A stretch of DNA of 64,000 nt from CADCVQ01 sp038260305 (GTDB lineage Bacteria > Actinomycetota > Thermoleophilia > Solirubrobacterales > Solirubrobacteraceae), in assembly GCA_038260305.1 (NCBI GenBank), contig JBBSNY010000002.1, positions 1 through 64,000 on the forward strand, in the 5' to 3' direction. How positions within the stretch are numbered: position 1 is the stretch's first letter; each line of letters opens with the position of its first letter. The translations under genes and the position numbers were made by a program. Shown here one piece after another: positions 24,188-33,331 of this stretch. The notes below the pieces were generated by a model. That model did no database searches. It saw only the letters and a list, made by a program, of their open reading frames with translations, and was not told the DNA's origin.

Positions 24188-24811
24188 TCAATCTCGCATG
24201 CGCAGGACCGCGGGCAGCCACGCCTCGATCGCGGCTGCGACGGCGGTGAGGTCGCTGCGCAGGCTGTGGTTGCCGCGCACTCGCACGACGCTGCGGCGCG
24301 GTCCGTCGGGCGGCATGCCGAACGGGTCGCCCTCGCCCTGCACGACGAGTAGCGGGACTGACACACCCTCGAGCTCGGGAAGCCGGTCGGGTGCCTGCGC
24401 GCCGCTCTTGCGCGCCGGGGGCTGCAGCGGGAACGCGAGGCACAGCACCGCGGCGGCCCCGGTCGCGGCGGCGGTGCGACACGCGACGCGCGCGCCCGAG
24501 GAGCGGCCGCCGACGACGAGCGGCAGGTCGCGCAGCCGGTCCGCGCGGAGCTGTTCGACGACGGCGATCCAGGCGGCGTCGAGCTGACGGGCGGGCGCCG
24601 GCGAGCGGCGCCCCGCGACGCGGTAGGGCTGCTCGACGAGCGCGACGCTGACGCCGAGCGAGAGCGCGACGCGCGTCGCCGCGACGAGATCGGGGGCGCC
24701 GACGCCGCCGCCCGCCCCGTGGCCGAGCACGAGCGCGCCGACGGGCCCGTCGGCGAAGTGCAGGTGGGCGAGCGCCGGGCCGTGCGGCGTGTCGAGCTCG
24801 ATCGAGGTCAT
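24188..24811 (-). CDS. Alpha/beta hydrolase of the KANL3/Tex30 type
   Basis: A 207-aa protein: ALVLGHGAGGGVGAPDLVA as the oxyanion region, GGRSSGARVA as the nucleophile elbow (G-x-S-x-G with Ser), PLLVVQGEGDPFG for the acid, and a late GNHSL His. This matches the alpha/beta family hydrolase group (COG3571-like) found across bacteria; the substrate is unknown. It converges on meaB and diverges from the HhH-GPD gene, 59 bp away. Confidence 0.82.
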   Translation of the reverse strand: MTSIELDTPHGPALAHLHFADGPVGALVLGHGAGGGVGAPDLVAATRVALSLGVSVALVEQPYRVAGRRSPAPARQLDAAWIAVVEQLRADRLRDLPLVVGGRSSGARVACRTAAATGAAAVLCLAFPLQPPARKSGAQAPDRLPELEGVSVPLLVVQGEGDPFGMPPDGPRRSVVRVRGNHSLRSDLTAVAAAIEAWLPAVLRMRD

Positions 24812-24870
24812 GGCCGTGATGCTGCCATGGCGCGTCGCAGCGCGCGATCGCGGGGTACGATCGCCTCGCG

Positions 24871-25416
24871 ATGCCCGACCGCCTGTACTTCACGGAGTCC
24901 GACGCCGCGAACGCGCTCATCGCCGCGGACCCGTTCGCGCTGCTCGTCGGCTTCGTGCTCGACCAGCAGGTCACGGTGCAGAAGGCGTTCGAGGGCCCGC
25001 TCGTCCTGCGCGAGCGGCTCGGCGCGTTCGATGCCGCGACGCTCGCGGACGCCGACCTCGAGCCGGTCTTCCGCGAGCGGCCGGCCGTGCACCGCTATCC
25101 CGGCTCGATGGCCAAGCGCGTGCATGACCTCGCCGTCCACATCCGCGACCACTACGACGGCGACGCGGCCCGCGTCTGGACGGACGCCGCGAACGTCGAC
25201 GAGCTGCGCGCGAACCTCGCCGCGCTGCCGGGCTTCGGCGAGATGAAGGTCAAGTCGATGGGCTCGGTGCTGGCGAAGCAGTTCGGTGTCGAGGCCGCAC
25301 GGCCGCTCGTGCCGTGGCATCCGACGCTCGGCGACGTCGACTCGCCGCAGGGCCTGGCCGACTACCAGGCGGCGAAGCGCGTGCACAAGAAGGAGTGGAA
25401 CAAGGCGAAGGTGTAG
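24871..25416 (+). CDS. HhH-GPD-type base-excision repair protein
   Basis: A 181-aa protein of the HhH-GPD superfamily, seen in LVGFVLDQQVTVQKAF and in the hairpin LAALPGFGEMKVKSMGSVLA. Members are DNA glycosylases related to endonuclease III and AlkA. This short actinobacterial form lacks a 4Fe-4S cluster motif and a clear Lys/Asp catalytic pair could not be fixed by eye, so its base specificity is unknown. The C-terminus is Lys-rich and may contact DNA. Confidence 0.85.
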   Translation: MPDRLYFTESDAANALIAADPFALLVGFVLDQQVTVQKAFEGPLVLRERLGAFDAATLADADLEPVFRERPAVHRYPGSMAKRVHDLAVHIRDHYDGDAARVWTDAANVDELRANLAALPGFGEMKVKSMGSVLAKQFGVEAARPLVPWHPTLGDVDSPQGLADYQAAKRVHKKEWNKAKV

Positions 25417-25464
25417 CCCCGCGGTCAGGCGGGAGGTCCTCGCCGTCGGGGATCGAGGGCGAAG

Positions 25465-26316
25465 CTAGAGCGGCGCGCGCAGCGTGCTCGTGAAGCGGTG
25501 GCCGGCGAGGCGGTAGCCGCGCATCACCCAGCCATAGACCTTCTGGCCGCCGCCGATGACCTTCGCGTAGGCGAAGCGCACGAGCCCGTTGCGCCGGCCG
25601 CGGGCGTCGAAGGACGGCAGCTCGAGCGACGCCGTGTCGCACAGCGCGATCCGCTGGCCCTGCGCGAGGAGGGCCTCGACGATCCCCCCGCCGGGCAGCA
25701 CCCCGCCACGGGCCCGGGGCAGGTTCCACAGCAGATAGCTCGCGCTCGCGGCACCGAAGCGCCGGCCCGGATTGCCGTAGTTCGACCAGCGCGCACCCGC
25801 GACCGAGCGTCCCGGCAGGTCTCTCGGGCGCTTGTAGTACATCCGCCGCAGCGGCCGCCCGACCGCGGCCGGGTCGTTGCGCACGACGCGCCGGCATGGG
25901 CCCACGGGAGCGCCGTTGCCGTTGCGGTAGCTCGCGTCGAGCGGCACCGGTGCGAGGTCCGCTGCCCGCACGTGTGCCGTCGGCTGCGGCACGCAACGGC
26001 TCCCGCGCTTCGGTCGATCGCAGCCGCCGCGGCGCACGAACGTCGCCCGGCCGCCGATGTCGAGCGACTGGATGCGCAGGATCCGCAGCCGGTTTCCGAG
26101 GCAGCGCGGCTCGCGTCCCGAGCGTACGCCGAACGCGAGCCGGCGACCGTCGAACGTGTACGCCGTGATCTGAGTGCGCAGTGGCCGCACGCACACGCTG
26201 ACGTGACCCGACATCGTGTTGTTGGGGGCCGCTCGCAGCGCGTCGTCATCGCGCGGGGCCGCGCTCGCGACGCCCAATCCGGCGAGCGCGGCGACGAGCA
26301 TGACTGCGATGCTCAC
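25465..26316 (-). CDS. Secreted protein of unknown function
   Basis: A 283-aa protein with a clear signal peptide (VSIAVMLVAALAGLGVASAAP) and no other membrane helix. Paired cysteines (CVRP, CLGN, CDRP, CVPQ, CRRV, CDTA) suggest disulfides outside the cell. The second half contains SYLLWNLPRARGG and a closing GWVMRGYRLAGHRF. I do not recognise the family. It starts with a GTG that overlaps the aldolase stop (GTGA), so it is the second gene of that unit, although no functional link is evident. Confidence 0.65.
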   Translation of the reverse strand: MSIAVMLVAALAGLGVASAAPRDDDALRAAPNNTMSGHVSVCVRPLRTQITAYTFDGRRLAFGVRSGREPRCLGNRLRILRIQSLDIGGRATFVRRGGCDRPKRGSRCVPQPTAHVRAADLAPVPLDASYRNGNGAPVGPCRRVVRNDPAAVGRPLRRMYYKRPRDLPGRSVAGARWSNYGNPGRRFGAASASYLLWNLPRARGGVLPGGGIVEALLAQGQRIALCDTASLELPSFDARGRRNGLVRFAYAKVIGGGQKVYGWVMRGYRLAGHRFTSTLRAPL

Positions 26317-27002
26317 CGCGCGGCAGCGCTGCGCCCGTACTCGTAGGCGCTGAGCGCCTGCGCGACGGCGATCCGCTCGTCCTCGGCGAGCACGCGCGGC
26401 GTGCCGCAGGCGCAGGCGTGTACGTACACGCCGCACGCCCACTCGAGCAGCTCGGTCGCATCGACCGCCGACGCGAGGTCGGCCCCGTAGGTGACCGCGC
26501 CGTGGCAGGCCATCAACGCGGCGCGGCGGCCCTCGAGCGCCTCGACGACGCTCGCGGCGAGCTCGGGAGTGCCGAAGGTCGCGTACGGGGCGACGCGGAC
26601 GTTGCCGCCGAGCGTCAGCAGGGCGTAGTGAAAGCAGGGCAGCTCGTCGGCGACGCAGGCGATCGCGGTCGCCATCGGCGGATGGGTGTGTACGACGGCG
26701 GCGGCGTCGCTGTGCTCGTAGACGGCGAGGTGCAGCGGCAGCTCGGAGGTCGGGGCGAGCGGGCCGTCGACGAGCGACCCGTCGAGGTCGACGATCGCGA
26801 TCCGGTCCGCGGTCAGCGAGGCGAGCCGCGAGCCCGTGGGGGTGACGGCGACGAGGTCCCCGACCCGGGCGCTGACGTTCCCGGCCGAGCCGATCACGAG
26901 GCCCGAGCCGGCCAGCAGCCGGCACGCCTCGACGATCGTGACCCGCGTCGCTGCGACATCATCGGTCACGCGGCGCGCGTCCCGTTGCCTGCCGTCGGTC
27001 AT
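26313..27002 (-). CDS. Class II aldolase/adducin-family protein (L-fuculose-phosphate-aldolase-like)
   Basis: A 229-aa protein with the zinc aldolase pattern: GLVIGSAGNVSARV (phosphate-binding GN), TPTGSRL, TSELPLHLAVY, the zinc ligands in VVHTHPP, and the CHGAVTYG histidine. The family cleaves sugar phosphates such as fuculose-1-phosphate, or decarboxylates or epimerises related compounds. No sugar-specific kinase or isomerase is nearby, so the substrate is open. It is divergent from the acyl-CoA ligase gene with a 216-bp gap that should hold both promoters. Confidence 0.83.
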   Translation of the reverse strand: MTDGRQRDARRVTDDVAATRVTIVEACRLLAGSGLVIGSAGNVSARVGDLVAVTPTGSRLASLTADRIAIVDLDGSLVDGPLAPTSELPLHLAVYEHSDAAAVVHTHPPMATAIACVADELPCFHYALLTLGGNVRVAPYATFGTPELAASVVEALEGRRAALMACHGAVTYGADLASAVDATELLEWACGVYVHACACGTPRVLAEDERIAVAQALSAYEYGRSAAAR

Positions 27003-27218
27003 GCGACGTGTATCGGCTCGCGGGGGGGCGGCCTTGATGACCGGCTGTGCCCCCGGGACCGTTGCTTGGTATCGGAATGGGGATGCCGCACTCCCATGAC
27101 CTCGAACTCTAGGCTCGATGGCGCACCGCCGCGTCGGTCGGATATCGCGGCGGTGGGCGGGCTCGCGCGAGGCGGCCACGGGCGGCACGGGCGTGCGGCG
27201 GTGGATAGGCTTCGCGAC

Positions 27219-28769
27219 GTGGCTTCGGCGGAGTCGGAGAGATCGATCTCCAGCTGGATCGCCGAGTGGTCCCAGCGCAGCCCCGCGAAGGTCGCGATCC
27301 GCTTCGAGGGTCGCGAGCTCACCTATCGCGCGCTGGAGGAGCGGGTGGCGCGGCTGGCCAGCGCCCTCGCCGAGCGCGCGGAGATCGCGGAGGGTGATCG
27401 CGTCGCCTACCTCGGACACAACGCGCCCGAGCTGCTGGACCTGCTGTTCGCATGCGCGCGCATCGGCGCGATCCTCGTCCCGTTGAGCGCGCGGATGCCG
27501 GCGCCCGAGCTCGAGGTCGTGCTGGCGAACACCGAGCCCAAGGCGCTCGTCGCCGAGGCCGCCTTCGCGCAGACCGCGCGCGAGGCCGCCGGCGCACGCG
27601 AGCTTCGGGTCGTCCCGTTTGGCGATGGCGATGGCGATGGCGATGGCGACGACGCGCTCGAGGCGCTGCTCGAGCACGCGCCCCGGCTGCGCTGCGATCC
27701 GCGGCGCGGCGCCCGGACGGCGCTGTCGATCATCAACACGTCCGGGACCACGGGGCCGACCAAGGGGGCGGTGCTGACGAGCGAGATGCTGCACTTCAAC
27801 GCGCTGAACGTCGCCGCCGCGATCGAGCTGCGCCCGCACGACGAGGTCCTGACCAACGGTCCGCTGTTCAACACCGGACCGATGAACATCCTCACGACGC
27901 CGGCGCTGGCGGCCGGTGCGACCGTGACGTTGCAGCGCGACTTCGAGCCCGGCGCGATGCTCGAGGAGATCGGGCGCGGCCGGATCACGCTTGCGATCTC
28001 GGCGCCGGCGATGACGAAGGCGCTGACCTCCCATCCGCGCTGGGAGACGACCGACCTGTCGGGCCTGCGCTGCGTCATCACGGGCTCGACGACCGTGCGC
28101 GAGAACGTGCCCGCGCCCTGGTTTGCGCGTGGTGTCATGGTCCTGCAGGACTACGGGCTGACCGAGGCGATGCCGGTCGTGACCGTCGTCCCGCTCCACG
28201 ACGCCCACCGCCTGCGCGCGACGGCGGGACGGCCGGTCGCGCACTGCCGCGTGCGGATCGCCGCCACGGACGGCTCGTCGGTGCAGCAGGGCGAGGTCGG
28301 CGAGGTGCTCGTCCAAGGCCCGACCGTGATGCCCGAGTACTGGCGCAACGCCGACGCGACCGACGAGGCCTTTCACGACGACGGCTGGCTGCGCACGGGC
28401 GACGTCGGGTTCCTTGATCCCGAGGGCATGCTGACGATCGTCGACCGCCTGAAGGACGTCATCATCGTCGGCAGCTGCAACGTCTACCCCGCCGACGTCG
28501 AGGCGGTGCTGGACAGCTGCCCCGAGATCGCGGAGTCCGCAGTCATCGGCCGCCCGGACGACGAGCTCGGAGAGGTGCCGGTCGCGTTCGTCGTGCTGCA
28601 GGGCGACGGCAGTGCCGTGAGCGCGGACGACGTCAAGGCCCTCTTCGACGAGCAGCTCGCCGCCTACAAGCACCCCCGCGACGTGATCTTCGTCGAGGCC
28701 CTGCCGCGCAGCGCGATCGGCAAGGTGCAGACGGACGAGCTGCGTCGATCGCTACCGGGCCACGATTGA
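27219..28769 (+). CDS. AMP-forming acyl-CoA synthetase
   Basis: A 516-aa ANL-superfamily ligase. Core motif A3 is INTSGTTGPTKGAV, motif A5 DYGLTEAMP, A7 GWLRTGDVGFLD, A8 DRLKDVIIVGSCNVYPADVE, and the catalytic Lys is in RSAIGKVQT. It activates a carboxylic acid to its CoA thioester via an acyl-AMP; the substrate is not predictable by eye. A Gly-Asp repeat tract near residue 137 is encoded by five tandem hexamers. The GTG giving VASAESERSISSW was chosen because similarity starts there; an upstream start is possible. Confidence 0.88.
   Translation: MASAESERSISSWIAEWSQRSPAKVAIRFEGRELTYRALEERVARLASALAERAEIAEGDRVAYLGHNAPELLDLLFACARIGAILVPLSARMPAPELEVVLANTEPKALVAEAAFAQTAREAAGARELRVVPFGDGDGDGDGDDALEALLEHAPRLRCDPRRGARTALSIINTSGTTGPTKGAVLTSEMLHFNALNVAAAIELRPHDEVLTNGPLFNTGPMNILTTPALAAGATVTLQRDFEPGAMLEEIGRGRITLAISAPAMTKALTSHPRWETTDLSGLRCVITGSTTVRENVPAPWFARGVMVLQDYGLTEAMPVVTVVPLHDAHRLRATAGRPVAHCRVRIAATDGSSVQQGEVGEVLVQGPTVMPEYWRNADATDEAFHDDGWLRTGDVGFLDPEGMLTIVDRLKDVIIVGSCNVYPADVEAVLDSCPEIAESAVIGRPDDELGEVPVAFVVLQGDGSAVSADDVKALFDEQLAAYKHPRDVIFVEALPRSAIGKVQTDELRRSLPGHD
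27621..27650 (+). repeat. Tandem GGCGAT hexamers inside the ligase gene
   Basis: Four exact copies of GGCGAT followed by GGCGAC. They encode alternating Gly-Asp in a surface loop between N-terminal strands of the acyl-CoA synthetase. The unit is six bases, so copy-number change would lengthen or shorten the loop without shifting frame. Confidence 0.9.
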
Positions 28770-29371
28770 GCTCGGCCGCCCGGGGGTTGCTCGAAGAGGA
28801 CCGCCGCGGGGCTGCCGGCGAAGTGGTGCGACTCCCCGCCCGGCGATCTCGGCCGGGTGGTCCACACCGGTCGGGGTTGGCATGACCCCGGTCAGGGTCG
28901 AACCGTCGAACAGGACGTGGGCGAGGCGACCCTCGGTCGATTCGGCATCCGCGGCTGCGGTTTGCTCACCGCGCAGCAGCGGACGCGCGCGCCCAGCGGG
29001 ACGCTCATCGGTGCGCAGCCGTCGGGCGGTTCGGCCAACTTCCAGGTCCCGACGACCCCTGAGTACGTCAATGCGATCGCGGCGCCGAAGACCGCGTACA
29101 CCCTGGAGGGCTGGATGAAGCTCTCGGCGTTGAAGTCCGGGACGATCGACGCCCACTACGACGCGGGCTGCGGCTGCTCCTAGGGGCGCCCGCGAGCGAG
29201 AGGTCGTGGGCGCGCTTGTCGCCGCCGCCCGACGCATAGAGGCGGCCGTACGGAATCATCGCCGATCGCCCGGCAGCCCGGCCCCGGCCCATGGCGGTAC
29301 GAGCGCCAGGACCAGGTCCCCCTGGGGCCTGCCTATGGCAGGAGTGCCCCAACCCCGTCAGACGCACGAGT
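28770..29371. other. 600-bp stretch without an intact gene
   Basis: No frame gives a complete recognisable protein. The only trace of coding origin is a possible LamG-like fragment in its middle. Promoters for the flanking convergent genes are not expected here, so it is probably decayed coding DNA. Confidence 0.5.
28995..29183 (+). pseudogene. Possible LamG-domain remnant
   Basis: The frame ending at 29183 contains GGSANFQVPTTPEYVN and, later, TAYTLEGWMKLSAL. This resembles the strand pair 'fxvP...ytlExWvk' of LamG/concanavalin-like domains of secreted proteins. The stop follows within 25 residues and nothing upstream fits, so this can be only a fragment. The call is tentative. Confidence 0.25.
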
Positions 29372-30751
29372 TCAGATACGTCGCCGCGGCCCGGCCTGCG
29401 CGCGCCACGCGCGCCACTCCCAGGCGACGACGGCGGCGAGCGCGACGGCGACGAGCACGACCGCGATCGTCGCGCCCGGCGACGCGGTTCCGAACAGCGG
29501 CAGCGCGCCGTCGAGCGGCCCGAGTGGTGCGCGCGACGTCGGCCCGACGATCCCTCGCCCGTCGATCCGCAGCGCCAGGTACCACCAGACGCTCGTCACG
29601 AGGGTGATCGCGCCGAGCGCCGAGCCGACGCGCGGCGCGTGACGCATGCCCCACGCGACGAGCGCCACCGCCGGCGGCAGCGCGACGATCAGATAGCGCC
29701 CGGGAAACCAGAAGCCGAACATCGTCGGCGCGACGAACGTCGCGACGAACACCTGCGCGCAGCAGACGAGCGCGCACAGCGTCGCGGCGACCTCGACCTC
29801 GCGCTGCTCGGGCAGCGCCCGAGCGAGCAGGTCGCGGCGCGAGCGCCACAGCAGCCACAGCGAGAAGAACGCGAGCGCCAGCACCGGTGCCCAGCGCAGC
29901 AGGCCGTAGCTGCGATCCAGCCACAGCCCGACAAGCCGCGGCACGCGATCGACGATGTCCGCGGCACTGAGATCATCCAGGCCACGGCCCGGCAGGTCGG
30001 CGGAGGTCGGGGTGAAGCCCCCGAAGAGCTGATCGTTGATCGTTACGAACATGACCGCCGAGAACAGCAGCACCTCGACCGTCACGAGCACCGCGAAGCC
30101 GCGCGCGCGGCGGCGCAGCCAGAGCACCATCGCGAGCGCGACGACGGCGCCCGGCAGCGCGAACGACAGTCCCAGCCACGGCAGCGATGCGAGCGCGAAT
30201 GCGGCGCCCGTCACCCAGCGGATTCGTGGCAGCTCGCGCACCCGCAGCGCCAGCAGCGTCGCGAACGCGAGCACTGCCGCCGCGGTGAGCTCGGGCGTGA
30301 CGGTCGTCGCGTAGGCGAGCGCGGGCGGCGACAGGCCGACGGCGAGCGTCGCGCCGCCGGCCCACGGCTCGGGCACGATGCGGCGGGCGAGCGCGCCGCC
30401 GAGCGCGAGCGCGAGGGCGGAGATCGCCGCCAGCAGCAGTTGGACTGCGAGCGTCCCGCCGATCGCATACGCCGGCGCGATCAGCAGCGCGAAGCCGATG
30501 CCGTGCGGCTCGTTGGCCTGCCCGTTCGTCAGCCGGCCGTGGCGCTCGAGCGCGTACGGGTACCAGTCGCGGTAGGCGCGAGACGCGTACTCGTCGCGCA
30601 GGTCGAAGTCGCCGTCGGAGACGATCGACTCGGCGGTCAGCAGGTAGTGCGGCTCGTCGCCGCCGAACTGCGAGCTTCCGAATGCGTGCAGACCGATCGT
30701 CCCGGCATAGGCCGCGAACAGGATCAGCCAGACTGCCGCAGCGCGACGCAC
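29372..30751 (-). CDS. Polytopic membrane protein, GT-C glycosyltransferase-like
   Basis: A 459-aa membrane protein with about ten hydrophobic segments. The first periplasmic loop after TM1 carries FGGDEPHYLLTAES, an Asp-Glu pair placed as in GT-C/ArnT-like transferases that use polyprenyl-phosphate sugars. A second extracytoplasmic loop has SYGLLRWAP near residue 290. These features fit a mannosyl- or arabinosyl-type transferase, but the family is highly divergent and the donor and acceptor are unknown. It is divergent from the small anchored protein gene, 17 bp apart. Confidence 0.65.
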   Translation of the reverse strand: MRRAAAVWLILFAAYAGTIGLHAFGSSQFGGDEPHYLLTAESIVSDGDFDLRDEYASRAYRDWYPYALERHGRLTNGQANEPHGIGFALLIAPAYAIGGTLAVQLLLAAISALALALGGALARRIVPEPWAGGATLAVGLSPPALAYATTVTPELTAAAVLAFATLLALRVRELPRIRWVTGAAFALASLPWLGLSFALPGAVVALAMVLWLRRRARGFAVLVTVEVLLFSAVMFVTINDQLFGGFTPTSADLPGRGLDDLSAADIVDRVPRLVGLWLDRSYGLLRWAPVLALAFFSLWLLWRSRRDLLARALPEQREVEVAATLCALVCCAQVFVATFVAPTMFGFWFPGRYLIVALPPAVALVAWGMRHAPRVGSALGAITLVTSVWWYLALRIDGRGIVGPTSRAPLGPLDGALPLFGTASPGATIAVVLVAVALAAVVAWEWRAWRAQAGPRRRI

Positions 30752-30768
30752 GGCTTCATGATGCCGGG

Positions 30769-31350
30769 ATGCACCCGCGGCTACGCGCAGGGGTCGTCGT
30801 CGTGATTGTCGCGGTCACGGCGCTGCTCGTCTTCAAGATCCTCTTCGGCGGGCCGGATCCCGAGACCGGCAAGTGCGTCGACCGCGGCAACGGCCTTGTC
30901 GACTGCGGCGCGCGGGCCGCGGTCTTCAAGCTCGTGCGCAAGGTCGACAACGCGGGCGACTGCCCGGCGGACGCGCGCAAGCTCTACCAGTTCCGCAGCG
31001 AGCTCTTCTGCGGGGTCGCGCTGCACGGCGCGCCGGCCGTCTCGGGCGAGTACGTGTCGTGCCTGCTGCTGGCCGGCGCGCAGCTTGCCTCCAAGTCCGC
31101 CGACCTTGCCTTCGCGGCGAACGGCTCGCGGGGCCGCACCCGCAGCGCTCGGGGAGCTGTGACCGTCACCGGCGACGACTGGCGGATCTACTACGTCCTC
31201 GCGAAGGGCCAGCTCGACCCGGGCCCGTCGGCGGTCGTCGCGAACCCGGCGCGTGCGGTCTTCGTCGCCTACATCGACGGCGCGGGCGCACGCGGGAAGG
31301 AGGTCGCGGCGGCGGCGCGCTGCGTGCCGGGCGCCGCCGCGCCGAGCTGA
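30769..31350 (+). CDS. Small membrane-anchored LppU-like protein
   Basis: A 193-aa protein: one N-terminal helix (residues 5-24, VVVVIVAVTALLVFKILF), then an extracytoplasmic domain with cysteines in GKCVD, LVDCG, GDCPAD, LFCGVAL and SCLLL. The pattern 'gxCvd...vdCgxxxAvfkv' resembles LppU/SCO3897-type proteins of actinobacteria, whose role is unknown. The ATG of MHPRLRAG was chosen. It lies 17 bp from the divergent membrane protein start. Confidence 0.6.
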   Translation: MHPRLRAGVVVVIVAVTALLVFKILFGGPDPETGKCVDRGNGLVDCGARAAVFKLVRKVDNAGDCPADARKLYQFRSELFCGVALHGAPAVSGEYVSCLLLAGAQLASKSADLAFAANGSRGRTRSARGAVTVTGDDWRIYYVLAKGQLDPGPSAVVANPARAVFVAYIDGAGARGKEVAAAARCVPGAAAPS

Positions 31351-31401
31351 CGTGCGGTGAGTTGTGACCGCAATCCGCTCACGGTTCACCACGGGCCCGT
31401 G

Positions 31402-33282
31402 CTACGCGACGCGGTTGCCGTCCGGGTCGAAGCGCAGCGGCTTGTCGATCGGATGCACGACTGGTGCCGTCGTGCCGCGCGGCACGAAAAGCGGGTGCGG
31501 TGCGGACTCCGCGAGATCCCAGGTGCGGCACGCGGCGTCGACGCCGAGCGGGTAGATCGTCAGCACGCCGCCGGCGGCGAGGCGCAGCTTGAGCAGGTTC
31601 TTGTAGTCGCCGATCGACTGGCCGGTGAAGACCTGGTTGGCGTTCTCCTGGGCCTTCGGGCCGCGCCATTTGTGCACGAACCAGAGAAAGAACGCGAACA
31701 CCGTCGTGCCGAGGTACTGGCCGACGGCGAAGGCGGCCGCGAGGCCGACGACCCAGATCGGGAACTTCGCGTCCCAGACGTGCGGCACGAGCCTGATCGC
31801 GAGCCAGATCGTGAGGCTGGCGGCGAGTAGGTGCACGACCGTGTGGGCGACCGCGACGGCGAGCCGCCGCGGGGTGCTCTGCTTGATGTCGAGGCCGCCG
31901 AAGATCCCTCCGAAGAGCAGCACCGCGAGCACGATGGCCATCCCGCCGGTGGCACTCGAGAGGAAGTCGAAGTAGCCCTGGTGGCCGACGAGCGCAGAGA
32001 CGTCGAGCGGCGCGTATGCCGTGAAGCCCTCGGGTACCGGACTGCCGACCCCGACGGTGTTGGGGATCGCGCCGAGTAGCGATGCGCCGATGAGCGCGTA
32101 GAAGACGCCCATGAGCCGTCCGAACGCCGGGTTCAGCACCGCGAGCTTGAGGATCCCGTTGCTGAGGCGCCGCGAGTCCTTGACGCTCGGGTAGATCGCC
32201 TCGAGATGGTTGTCGACGACCGGCTGCTCCTCGTAGCTGTCGTCGCCGGTCTTGCGGGGCATCGTGCGCAGATGCAGGTCGGGCGGCAGCGTGTGCGTGC
32301 CCGACAGGTATGCCCCGCCTCCGCCGGCGGTCAGCCGCGTCGGCGCCTCGTCGGCGCCGTCGCCGGTCGGCTCGTAGCGAGCGTAGTGGTGGCGGTCACC
32401 GGTGATCGTCAGCACGAGCCGCGCCCCCGTGTCGCGCACCATCCGCTCCTCGAAGAAGTTCAAGAAGCGCCATGTCGGCGGCTCGACGCGACCGTCGACG
32501 GCGGCGACCCAGCTCGGCTTCGCCGTCAGCAGGATGATCTTGTCGCCGGGGCCGATCTTCTGCTCGGCGAAGTACGCGAGCTGGATATCGTCGATGTACG
32601 TGTCGAGCTGGATGTCGATCGCCCAGATCCACCAATCGCTGGGCAGCTTCAGCGCGAAGTAGCTGCGGCGCTGGCGGGTACGCCAGCCGCCGATCCAGCC
32701 GCCGCTGCAGAACAGTCGCAGGAAGCTGACGAGCCCGTCGTACCAGTCGTGGTTGCCGGGAACGGCGAACAGGTCCGGCTCGGCACCGGCCTGCGAGCGC
32801 GGCAGCGCGGCGGCGAACGGGCCCTTGAAGCGGTCCTCGTAGGCCTCGGTCGTGGCGGTCGGGTACACCTGATCGCCGCCGAGCAGCAGGACACTGCCGC
32901 GCGGCAGCGCCTCGTTCTCGATCGTCAGGCTCGGCTGGGCGCAGACCCACGCCATCGTCTGCGTCGCGATCCAGCCGTCGCCGGTATCCGACAGGTAGTC
33001 GATCCACAGCTCGCCCTCGCCGCTGTAGTCGAAGCAGCCCTGCGGCTGCGCGGAGCCCGCCGGCAGCGGCGTCCCCTGCGGCTGGGTCTGGATCTCGCGC
33101 TTGTCGGCGAACTTCCCGAACGTGCTCGAGACCGCGACCTCGACGCCCGCCTTGGCGAGGATGCTCGGATCGAGCCAGCGCACCTCCGGCTGGCGGATCC
33201 AACCACCGAGCTGGTCGCGCTCGTGGCGCAGATCGTCGGCGGAGCGCTTGCGCAGGTTGTCCTTCAGCGGCACGCCGCGCAA
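31402..33282 (-). CDS. Calcineurin-like metallophosphoesterase with C-terminal membrane domain
   Basis: A 626-aa protein. Residues 88-330 form a metallophosphoesterase: SDTGDGW (first metal Asp), GGDQVYP (136-141), PGNHDW (176-180) and TGDRHHY. The domain is followed by at least four hydrophobic segments (roughly 390-410, 440-460, 475-500, 510-540) and a soluble C-terminal tail with WDLAESAPHPLF. No signal peptide precedes the catalytic domain, so it likely faces the cytoplasm and is tethered from its C-terminal side. The substrate is unknown. The order, enzyme before membrane domain, is unusual for this fold. Confidence 0.82.
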   Translation of the reverse strand: MRGVPLKDNLRKRSADDLRHERDQLGGWIRQPEVRWLDPSILAKAGVEVAVSSTFGKFADKREIQTQPQGTPLPAGSAQPQGCFDYSGEGELWIDYLSDTGDGWIATQTMAWVCAQPSLTIENEALPRGSVLLLGGDQVYPTATTEAYEDRFKGPFAAALPRSQAGAEPDLFAVPGNHDWYDGLVSFLRLFCSGGWIGGWRTRQRRSYFALKLPSDWWIWAIDIQLDTYIDDIQLAYFAEQKIGPGDKIILLTAKPSWVAAVDGRVEPPTWRFLNFFEERMVRDTGARLVLTITGDRHHYARYEPTGDGADEAPTRLTAGGGGAYLSGTHTLPPDLHLRTMPRKTGDDSYEEQPVVDNHLEAIYPSVKDSRRLSNGILKLAVLNPAFGRLMGVFYALIGASLLGAIPNTVGVGSPVPEGFTAYAPLDVSALVGHQGYFDFLSSATGGMAIVLAVLLFGGIFGGLDIKQSTPRRLAVAVAHTVVHLLAASLTIWLAIRLVPHVWDAKFPIWVVGLAAAFAVGQYLGTTVFAFFLWFVHKWRGPKAQENANQVFTGQSIGDYKNLLKLRLAAGGVLTIYPLGVDAACRTWDLAESAPHPLFVPRGTTAPVVHPIDKPLRFDPDGNRVA

Positions 33283-33331
33283 CCTAGTCCGCCGAGCGAG
33301 GAAAGTGAAGCGGCCCGGCGTTGCTCCTGCG

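Noticed and set aside
27621..27650. Tandem repeat considered as a CRISPR or phase-variation site
   Set aside because: Six-base units without spacers are not CRISPR, and the unit length cannot shift the reading frame.
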